NCBI GenBank assembly: GCA_937877625.1
Contig: CALFJG010000072.1
Coordinates: 62,001 to 126,000, forward strand
Direction of reading: 5' to 3'
Source of the DNA: an uncultured Prevotellaceae bacterium
GTDB taxonomy: Bacteria > Bacteroidota > Bacteroidia > Bacteroidales > Bacteroidaceae
Length of the DNA stretch: 64,000 bases
Shown here: positions 15,558 to 21,231 of the stretch, piece after piece
Numbering within the stretch: the stretch's first letter is position 1
Layout: every line of letters starts with the position of its first letter
Notes under the pieces: generated by a model
Told to the model about the DNA's origin: nothing
The model's input: only the letters and a program-made list of their open reading frames with translations
Database searches by the model: none
Made by a program: the position numbers and the translations under genes

Positions 15558-15566
15558 TACCTTTGC
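15558..15566 (+). promoter_or_regulatory. -7 element placing transcription start at the GT4 start codon
   Basis: TACCTTTGC matches TAnnTTTG and ends only five bases before the ATG at 15571. Transcription normally begins about that far downstream of this element, so the mRNA may be leaderless or nearly so. No clear -33 TTTG is visible. Confidence 0.45.
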
Positions 15567-15570
15567 TGCG

Positions 15571-16704
15571 ATGAAAATAGCATTCAACGCCAAACTCGCT
15601 TTCAGCAACAGCACAGGCCTCGGCAACTATAGCCGCTACGTGCTTGACATCCTTTGTCGCTACTATCCACAACACGAGTATGTGGCTTTTACACCCAACA
15701 CACACGGCGTGCCTCAGATGCAACGGTTACTCGCAAGACACGCAAACCTCTTTGTAGCAGGACCGGGACGTTGGCAGTGTCCGGAACTTTGGCGTTTGTG
15801 GGGTATGGCCGACGACGTGGCGCAGCAGGGTGCTGATGTGTTTCTGGGCCTTACGGGAGACCTGCCGCTCAAGATAAAAAAGACGGGCGTGCCGAGTGTC
15901 GTCACGATACACGACCTTATCTATCTTCGCTATCCACAATACTATAATGCCATTGACTGCCGTATCTATGCCTACAAGATGCGCCGCGCTTGTGAGGCCG
16001 CTAACCGGATTATTGCCGTGAGTGAATGTACGAAGCGCGATGTGGTGCGCTTCTTCGGTATAGATGCAGAGCGTATCTCCGTGGTTTATCAAGGTTGCGA
16101 CGCGGCATTTACGGCTCAGCACGACCGCACGAAAGAGGACGAGGTGAGCCGTCGCTACGCACTCCCCGAAAAATTTGTGCTTAGCGTCGGCACGATAGAG
16201 GAGCGCAAAAACACTCTGCTGCTGGTGCGCGCACTACCCTCACTGCCCAAAGAAATAGCACTCGTATTAGTGGGGCGGCGCACACCCTACACAGCTCGTG
16301 TGGAAAAAGAAGCGGAACGGCTCGGCGTAGCGCAACGCCTACACATTTTTTCCAACGTGCCATTTGCCGACCTGCCCGCACTCTATCGTTTGGCTTCAGT
16401 GTTTGCTTACCCCTCGCGCTTTGAGGGGTTTGGTATCCCCGTGCTTGAGGCACTACGAAGCGGCATACCCGTTGTGGCCGCCACGGGCTCTTGTTTAGAA
16501 GAGGCAGGAGGCAACGGCGCACTCTATGTCGGCCCCGACGACGTGGACGGGATGGGTGCGGCTATCCATCGCCTCGTGGCCGACAACGAACTGCGTACCA
16601 CTCTGTTTACGGCGGGGCAGCACCACGCGACAACATTCAACGAAGCGACCCAAGCACAGCAAATTATAAACGAAATCCAAAAGGCTATTATTGCCGTGAC
16701 ATAA
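15571..16704 (+). CDS. Glycosyltransferase family 4 (GT-B fold)
   Basis: 377 aa, cytoplasmic. N-terminal acceptor-side domain with GLGNYSRYV, VTIHDLIYLRYP and IAVSECTKRDV; C-terminal nucleotide-sugar domain with LSVGTIEERKN, LVLVGRR, ASVFAYPSRFEGFGIPVLEAL carrying the ExxxxxxxE catalytic pair, and GIPVVAATGSCLEE. This is the mannosyltransferase-type branch of GT4 seen in O-antigen and exopolysaccharide synthesis. It stands alone here, divergent from GH89, so acceptor and sugar cannot be named. A spaced ATG immediately behind the -7 element argues that the chosen start is right. Confidence 0.9.
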   Translation: MKIAFNAKLAFSNSTGLGNYSRYVLDILCRYYPQHEYVAFTPNTHGVPQMQRLLARHANLFVAGPGRWQCPELWRLWGMADDVAQQGADVFLGLTGDLPLKIKKTGVPSVVTIHDLIYLRYPQYYNAIDCRIYAYKMRRACEAANRIIAVSECTKRDVVRFFGIDAERISVVYQGCDAAFTAQHDRTKEDEVSRRYALPEKFVLSVGTIEERKNTLLLVRALPSLPKEIALVLVGRRTPYTARVEKEAERLGVAQRLHIFSNVPFADLPALYRLASVFAYPSRFEGFGIPVLEALRSGIPVVAATGSCLEEAGGNGALYVGPDDVDGMGAAIHRLVADNELRTTLFTAGQHHATTFNEATQAQQIINEIQKAIIAVT

Positions 16705-16716
16705 ACCTGTAAGCGT

Positions 16717-16752
16717 TGCCTTGGCGAGCAAAAGAATGCCGAAGACAAACGT
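16717..16752 (+). repeat. Short dispersed repeat, copy 2
   Basis: Shares TTGCCTTGGCGAGCAAAAG and a weaker tail with the minus-strand copy at 11867-11902. It lies between the GT4 stop and the methyltransferase ATG, at the left border of the defence island. Confidence 0.55.
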
Positions 16753-16766
16753 ATTCAAACAGCACT

Positions 16767-17912
16767 ATGGCAAACAAGAATCTGAATGCGGCCAAGACGG
16801 CCAAGAAAGACGAGTTCTACACGCAGCTGACCGACATAGAGCGCGAGCTGCAGCACTACTGGCCGCACTTCGCGGGGAAGGTGGTGCTGTGCAACTGCGA
16901 CGACCCCTACGAGTCGAACTTCTTCAAGTACTTCGCCCTGCGCTTCAACCAGCTGGGCTTGAAGAAGCTCATCTGCACCTGCTACGACGGCTCGCCCGTG
17001 GCGGGCACGCAGCTGTCGCTCTTCTCACTCGACGCCGATGGCAACCAGCGGAAGACGGCCTACAAGGTGGAGATTACGGAGGTGACGGACGTGAACGGCG
17101 ACGGGGCCGTGGACCTGGCCGACGTGGAGCATCTGATACAGAACGACAAGAACGTGCTCTCCGTGCTGCACGGCAACGGCGACTTCCGCTCGCCGGAGTG
17201 CATAGAGCTGCTCAAGCAGGCCGACATCGTAGTGACCAACCCGCCGTTCTCGCTCTTCCGCGAGTACGTGGCGCAGCTGATGGAGTACGGGAAGAAGTTC
17301 CTGATAATAGGGAACGTCAATGCCATTACTTACAAGGAGGTCTTTCCCTTGATAATGGAGAACAGGCTGTGGCTGGGCTATGGTTTTAACGCAGGAAATG
17401 CCTATTTCCGAGTTCCCGAAGAGACAAGGCGCGAATATGCTGATGGAGTATATGACAAAGAGACCGATTTGGTGAAGTTCCGCAATTGCCATTGGTTCAC
17501 CAACCTCGACCACAACAAGCGCCACGAGGAAATGGATTTGGTTTGCCACTACTCGCCCGAGGAATATCCTACTTACGACAACTACGACGCGATAGAAGTC
17601 AGCAAGACCTCAGACATCCCCTTCGACTACGACGGCGTAATGGGCGTTCCCATCACCTTCCTCGACAAGTACAACCCAGAGCAATTTGAAATCATAGGTG
17701 CAACTGAGAGTGAAGGCAAAGGCGTCTCCAACGGCTTGTGGAAGCAAGACAGTGGTGTCGCTCAGCCGTTAGTGGGGGGGGTAAGAAATACAAGCGTATC
17801 TTTATCAGACTTAAGAATCCCCGGCTACGCTAAGTACGACCGCCCCTACATCAATGGCGTGCGCAAATATGCAAGAATCCTAATCCGCAACAAACACCCC
17901 CAGAAGCTTTGA
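16767..17912 (+). CDS. Adenine-specific DNA methyltransferase, EcoRI family
   Basis: 381 aa from MANKNLNAAKTAKKDEFYTQ; a longer frame from 16716 starts in a repeat. Transfers a methyl group to adenine N6 in a target site. It has the N-terminal VVLCNCDDPYESNFFKYFA block of the EcoRI-methylase family and catalytic motif IV NPPF (158-161), then a C-terminal target-recognition part (residues about 195-381) ending RKYARILIRNK. Residues 108-119 form a full EF-hand/dockerin-type calcium loop (DVNGDGAVDLAD). Codon third positions are nearly all G/C up to about 17320 and then fall abruptly. A G8 run at 17774-17781 lies in the coding region. Immediately followed by the DUF2442/MNT/HEPN/DUF262-HNH cassette, its likely restriction partner. 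Confidence 0.9.
   Translation: MANKNLNAAKTAKKDEFYTQLTDIERELQHYWPHFAGKVVLCNCDDPYESNFFKYFALRFNQLGLKKLICTCYDGSPVAGTQLSLFSLDADGNQRKTAYKVEITEVTDVNGDGAVDLADVEHLIQNDKNVLSVLHGNGDFRSPECIELLKQADIVVTNPPFSLFREYVAQLMEYGKKFLIIGNVNAITYKEVFPLIMENRLWLGYGFNAGNAYFRVPEETRREYADGVYDKETDLVKFRNCHWFTNLDHNKRHEEMDLVCHYSPEEYPTYDNYDAIEVSKTSDIPFDYDGVMGVPITFLDKYNPEQFEIIGATESEGKGVSNGLWKQDSGVAQPLVGGVRNTSVSLSDLRIPGYAKYDRPYINGVRKYARILIRNKHPQKL
17774..17781 (+). repeat. G8 homopolymer inside methyltransferase gene
   Basis: Eight consecutive G within the codons for V-G-G-V (about residues 335-338). A gain or loss of one base would replace the last 40-odd residues, which include a conserved-looking C-terminus. Such tracts are typical slippage sites in phase-variable methyltransferases. 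Confidence 0.75.
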
Positions 17913-17945
17913 TGCCGCGCAAATAGTGAGAAATGTCCATAAACA

Positions 17946-17978
17946 TTTGGTGGTTATAAATTTATTACCTATCTTTGC
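17946..17978 (+). promoter_or_regulatory. Promoter of the DUF2442/MNT/HEPN/DUF262-HNH operon
   Basis: TTTG (17946-17949), a 20-bp AT-rich spacer and TATCTTTGC (17970-17978) give one of the best Bacteroidetes promoters in the window. The start codon at 18004 follows by 25 bases. It separates the cassette's transcription from the methyltransferase gene, though read-through is possible. Confidence 0.78.
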
Positions 17979-18003
17979 ACAAAAACAGCGAAGGACCGTA
18001 ACG

Positions 18004-18402
18004 ATGAAAGTAGAAAAGATCTGGCTGACCGACACCGCTGTGTGGATCAGAACCGACGAGGGTAAGGAGGCCTGCGAGCTGCTGGCCGACTACCCAAGAC
18101 TGAAACATGCCACCTTGGAACAGTTGCGCAAATATGAAGCCGACGACTACGGCATTCACTGGCCGGAGATTGACGAGGACTTGTGCTTCGACGGGTTCTT
18201 CGACAAGCAGCCCACCACCGGACTCTACCGCCTGTTTATGGCTCACCCGGAACTGAACGTGTCGGCCATGGCACGCCGGATGGGCATCTCGCAGAGCCTG
18301 ATGGCGCAGTATATCAGCGGGAAAAAGACACCCAGCGAGAGCCGTATGAATATGATTTACGAAACACTGCGCACAGTGGGTCGCGAACTGATAGCCATAT
18401 AA
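18004..18402 (+). CDS. DUF2442 domain protein with C-terminal helix-turn-helix
   Basis: 132 aa. Residues 1-65 (KVEKIWLTDTAVWIRTDEGKE, LLADYPRLKHAT, GIHWPEIDEDL) match the short DUF2442 fold. Residues 80-112 (LNVSAMARRMGISQSLMAQYISGKK) are a Xre/Cro-like helix-turn-helix. A frame start at 17926 lies upstream of the promoter, so the ATG at 18004 is used. DUF2442-HTH proteins are often paired with DUF4160 or other toxin-antitoxin partners; here it is the first gene of the cassette and the natural candidate for its transcriptional autoregulator, similar in role to a controller protein (inference). Confidence 0.8.
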   Translation: MKVEKIWLTDTAVWIRTDEGKEACELLADYPRLKHATLEQLRKYEADDYGIHWPEIDEDLCFDGFFDKQPTTGLYRLFMAHPELNVSAMARRMGISQSLMAQYISGKKTPSESRMNMIYETLRTVGRELIAI

Positions 18403-18430
18403 TGACACAAAATTTCAGAACAAGCTGAAG

Positions 18431-18730
18431 ATGAGTACACAAGCAATGACACAGCAGATAGCCGAATACTTCAAGACGCAACCCGTGCGCCGTGCCTGGC
18501 TGTTCGGGTCGTTTGCCCGAGGCGAGGAGACACCCGAAAGCGACGTAGACATCCTGGTAGTGTTCGACCGGAGCACCCCCATAGGGCTACTCCGCTACAC
18601 CCGGATGCACCGTGAAATGGAAGAACTGCTTGGGCGCAAGGTAGACCTGGTGGAAGACGGCACATTGCGCCCCGCAGCATCGCAGACCGCAGAACGTGAA
18701 AAGAAGATAATCTATGAGAGAGCGTATTAG
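18431..18730 (+). CDS. mntA: MntA-type minimal nucleotidyltransferase antitoxin
   Basis: 99 aa. The nucleotidyltransferase motif is intact: G26-S27 ... ARGE and the two metal-binding aspartates D38 and D40 (SDVDILVVF). In characterised MntA-HepT systems this enzyme adds AMP units to a tyrosine of the partner HEPN toxin and so neutralises it. The stop overlaps the hepT start by 17 bp, the usual coupled arrangement. 28 bp downstream of the DUF2442-HTH gene. Confidence 0.88.
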   Translation: MSTQAMTQQIAEYFKTQPVRRAWLFGSFARGEETPESDVDILVVFDRSTPIGLLRYTRMHREMEELLGRKVDLVEDGTLRPAASQTAEREKKIIYERAY

Positions 18731-19070
18731 AGACCTGGACCGACTGCAGCACATCATTGAGTGCATCAATAACATTGAGTCGTATCTGCAAGACAAGACA
18801 TTCGAAGACATGAAGGCCGACAGCATGTGTTTCCACGCCGTTGTGTACAACACAATGATTATAGGTGAGGCTGCCAACATGCTGACACACGAATTCCGCA
18901 GTGCACACGCAGAGATTCCATGGCGCGACATTGTGGATATGCGCAACCATCTTGTGCATGGCTACGTCACGACAAATGCAGCCTACATCTGGGACACCTA
19001 CAAAGAGGACCTGCCTTTCCTGAAAGAGCGAATTGCCGAGTATATCAAGGAACTGACTATATGCCTATGA
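18714..19070 (+). CDS. hepT: HepT-type HEPN ribonuclease toxin (DUF86)
   Basis: 118 aa, all-helical HEPN protein. The catalytic/acceptor signature RX4HXY is complete: R77, H82 and Y84 in MRNHLVHGY. In known pairs HepT cuts RNA unless Y84-type tyrosine is AMPylated by MntA. The gene overlaps mntA at its start and its TGA overlaps the ATG of the DUF262-HNH gene (ATGA at 19067-19070), so toxin, antitoxin and nuclease are translationally coupled. Confidence 0.88.
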   Translation: MRERIRDLDRLQHIIECINNIESYLQDKTFEDMKADSMCFHAVVYNTMIIGEAANMLTHEFRSAHAEIPWRDIVDMRNHLVHGYVTTNAAYIWDTYKEDLPFLKERIAEYIKELTICL

Positions 19071-20191
19071 TGACGATTAAGCAAATCAGCGTGACCGTTG
19101 GCGAAATCACCAAGGGCTACGTGAACAACGACGAGCAGGGTGTGCGCGGCTACGACGGACGGCTCGACATTCGCCCGCCCTACCAGCGCGAGTTTATCTA
19201 CAACGAGCGGGAGCAGCAGGCCGTGATTACTACCGTGCTGCGGGGCTACCCGCTGAACGTGATGTACTGGGTGCGCCGCGCCGACGATGCCGACTGCCCC
19301 TACGAGGTGATGGACGGCCAGCAGCGCACGCTCGCGCTCTGCGAGTACGTGGCGGGCAAGTTCTCGTACGAATTCAAGAATTTCTTCAACCATCCGAAAG
19401 ACATACAAGAACGTATCTTGAACTATCCGCTTACCATATATGTTTGCGAGGGTGAGGCGAGCGAGAAGCTGGAGTGGTTCAAGACTATCAACATTGCAGG
19501 CAAGCCGCTCAATGAGCAGGAGATAAACAACGCCGTCTATGCCGGGCCGTTCGTCAGCGATGCTAAGCGTCACTTCTCAAAATCAAACTGTGGTGCGTAC
19601 CGCTTGGGCAAAGACCTCGTGAACGGCACTCCTATCCGTCAGGATTTTTTGAAGAAAGCCCTGGAATGGATGGCCGACCACGAGACGCGCAACGGAAAAC
19701 GTCAAACAGCCGTAGGCTATATGGCACAACACCAACACGATGCCAACGCCAGCCCCTTGTGGACATACTTTCAGACGGTGCTTAACTGGGTGCAAACAAA
19801 CTTTGATATGCGCCGCTTCCGCAAAATTATGAAAGGACTGGACTGGGCAGAATTCTACGACAAGTTCGGTGCCGATGCCCTTAACACGAAAGAACTCGGC
19901 GAGCGCATCTCCGCGCTGATGCTCGACAGCGAGATACAACGAAAGTCGGGCATCATACCCTACGTGCTGACGGGCGATGAGCACTATCTTGACTTACGTG
20001 CCTTCCCCGAAGACATCAAACTGGCGAAGTGGGAGGAGCAGGGACACCGGTGCGTCATTTGCGGCAAGGAGTATGACCTGGAGTTTATGGAGGGCGACCA
20101 CATCACACCGTGGGCCGAGGGTGGCCGCACCGTACAGGAAAACTGCCAGATGCTCTGCCGCGATTGCAACAGGCGAAAGGGGACACGGTGA
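19067..20191 (+). CDS. DUF262 (GmrS-like) and HNH endonuclease fusion
   Basis: 374 aa from the ATG at 19067 within the ATGA overlap; an upstream frame from 18920 is shadow of hepT. N-terminal DUF262/ParB-like NTP-binding domain: PPYQRE (37-42) and DGQQR (83-87). The middle 120-310 region is variable. C-terminal HNH nuclease with zinc cysteines C329, C332, C364, C367, the GDH at 343-345 and N368. This is the layout of GmrSD/BrxU-type enzymes and of DUF262-HNH restriction proteins linked to EcoRI-family methyltransferases. With the methyltransferase upstream it most likely cuts unmodified DNA; a type IV, modification-dependent role is the alternative. Both ends are GC-rich at third codon positions while the middle is not. 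Confidence 0.85.
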   Translation: MMTIKQISVTVGEITKGYVNNDEQGVRGYDGRLDIRPPYQREFIYNEREQQAVITTVLRGYPLNVMYWVRRADDADCPYEVMDGQQRTLALCEYVAGKFSYEFKNFFNHPKDIQERILNYPLTIYVCEGEASEKLEWFKTINIAGKPLNEQEINNAVYAGPFVSDAKRHFSKSNCGAYRLGKDLVNGTPIRQDFLKKALEWMADHETRNGKRQTAVGYMAQHQHDANASPLWTYFQTVLNWVQTNFDMRRFRKIMKGLDWAEFYDKFGADALNTKELGERISALMLDSEIQRKSGIIPYVLTGDEHYLDLRAFPEDIKLAKWEEQGHRCVICGKEYDLEFMEGDHITPWAEGGRTVQENCQMLCRDCNRRKGTR

Positions 20192-20412
20192 AGCGGAAGC
20201 GGTGGAAGAATAGCAAAATACTGCTGTCCGCTAAAACAGGTGCAAAACACATCATATCTCCGTCCGCAATGCCGATAAACAGGCGTTGCGGATACTCTTT
20301 TCAGGAAGTAAGCCCCTCGCTGCTCCGTCGGTTCGGCAAAGCAAAAAAAACGTTTTGCTCTGCTCTCGCTTACTTGCTGCTTTAACGTCTCTCTACGGGG
20401 TATGGGTGGGGT
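20192..20412. other. Right border of defence cassette
   Basis: 221 bp between the convergent nuclease and PIN genes. It contains a block (about 20216-20246) resembling part of the 54-kb element and a compound hairpin at 20304-20374. No gene. Confidence 0.5.
20304..20374. terminator. Compound stem-loop between convergent genes
   Basis: Outer arms AAGTAAGC and GCTTACTT enclose an inner stem AGCAAAA (20340-20346) / TTTTGCT (20353-20359). It lies between the 3' ends of the DUF262-HNH and PIN genes and could stop transcription from both sides. Its GC-rich outer part looks like a REP-type repeat. Confidence 0.5.
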
Positions 20413-20835
20413 CTATCTCTCGTTGAACACCAATTCCAGTCCTTGGCCTTCGTAGAACATGAATTTGCGGTCGCACGAAACCAAGGGCATACGGTTGGTG
20501 ATGGCGTGGGCAATGATGACGTGGTCGCTGGGGTCGCGGTGATCCTCGGCGAGGTTCAGCGTCAGATGGGCGTAGGTGTCCATGTGCTCCTCGCCCACGG
20601 GGAGGATGCGGATGAAGTAGCGGTTGGTGATGTCCTTCACCATTTTGGCTGCCGTGTCCCAGAAGCGCGACACGAGTTTGCCGTTATTGAAGCCTACTAT
20701 CAGCTCCTTGACGCTCTCGCTGCTCATATAGAACGTGTTGTCGTAGTCGTCAAGAATGGCCTTCACGTCGCGGCTGAGCTGGTCGGGGTCAATCACCAGA
20801 TAGATGAAGATATTGGTATCAAGCAAATATCGCAT
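20413..20835 (-). CDS. PIN-domain toxin (VapC-like)
   Basis: 140 aa. The N-terminus MRYLLDTNIFIYL carries the first acidic residue D6 in the standard DTN motif. The SESVKELI glutamate and the C-terminal DPSDHVIIAHA and SCDRKF motifs complete the metal-binding acidic cluster of a PIN ribonuclease. Members cleave tRNA or rRNA when released from the antitoxin. The gene starts 3 bp after a 45-codon ORF that supplies the expected antitoxin. Convergent with the defence cassette. Confidence 0.88.
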   Translation of the reverse strand: MRYLLDTNIFIYLVIDPDQLSRDVKAILDDYDNTFYMSSESVKELIVGFNNGKLVSRFWDTAAKMVKDITNRYFIRILPVGEEHMDTYAHLTLNLAEDHRDPSDHVIIAHAITNRMPLVSCDRKFMFYEGQGLELVFNER

Positions 20836-20838
20836 AGG

Positions 20839-20976
20839 TCAGTCGTACATTTCAGGTGCTACGAAGGTAAAGGCGGGCTGATACTTCACGGCGGCTTCCC
20901 ATGTGGGGTTGTGCCTTTTCTCCTCTTTCACTTCATTGTGGGTGCTGGGAGTGTTGTTCTTTGTTTCGTTTGCCAT
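20839..20976 (-). CDS. Short antitoxin-like protein upstream of the PIN toxin
   Basis: 45 aa, ATG ending at 20976, TGA at 20841-20839. The N-terminus is hydrophilic (MANETKNNTPSTHNEVKEEK) and the C-terminal half (TWEAAVKYQPAFTFVAPEMYD) has the aromatic, extended look of a toxin-wrapping segment. Three bases separate it from the PIN start. It lacks an obvious DNA-binding domain, which a VapB would usually have, so autoregulation may be absent. No family recognised. Confidence 0.7.
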   Translation of the reverse strand: MANETKNNTPSTHNEVKEEKRHNPTWEAAVKYQPAFTFVAPEMYD

Positions 20977-21009
20977 AACAAATACGTATTTTACAATGAG
21001 TTTTCGGTG

Positions 21010-21017
21010 CAAAGGTA
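21010..21017 (-). promoter_or_regulatory. -7 element of the PIN toxin-antitoxin operon
   Basis: TACCTTTG on the minus strand, 34 bases before the antitoxin ATG. The -33 region is AT-rich without a clear TTTG. Confidence 0.5.
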
Positions 21018-21145
21018 GTCATATTCTGCAATATATTCAGCTGCTGACTTCATCACTTATTGCGCCACTAAATAGCGTCCATTGAAAATCAGTTGATTAC
21101 AAAGAGCAATTGGGTGTCTTTGGGTGTCGCATTGACGACATCAGG

Positions 21146-21223
21146 AAAAAGAGCCATAAAGATGACAAAAGGTTAAAGCCCTATCTATGACAAACTTAAC
21201 CGTGGAAATGAATAGAACCCACC
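21146..21223 (+). repeat. 78-bp dispersed repeat, copy 2
   Basis: Gap-free match, about 71 of 78 positions, to 9343-9420. It ends 8 bp from the mutS stop codon, so it lies in the mutS 3' untranslated region on the right and in the PIN operon's upstream region on the left. Confidence 0.8.
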
Positions 21224-21231
21224 TATAAGGA

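Noticed and set aside
16721..17389. 222-codon plus-strand ORF in another frame of the methyltransferase
   Set aside because: A by-product of the very high GC3 of that segment; it ends where the composition drops.
17025..17549. 174-codon minus-strand ORF
   Set aside because: Antisense shadow of the methyltransferase gene.
20443..21018. 191-codon plus-strand ORF
   Set aside because: Antisense to the PIN toxin and its antitoxin, which have clear motifs and a promoter on the other strand.
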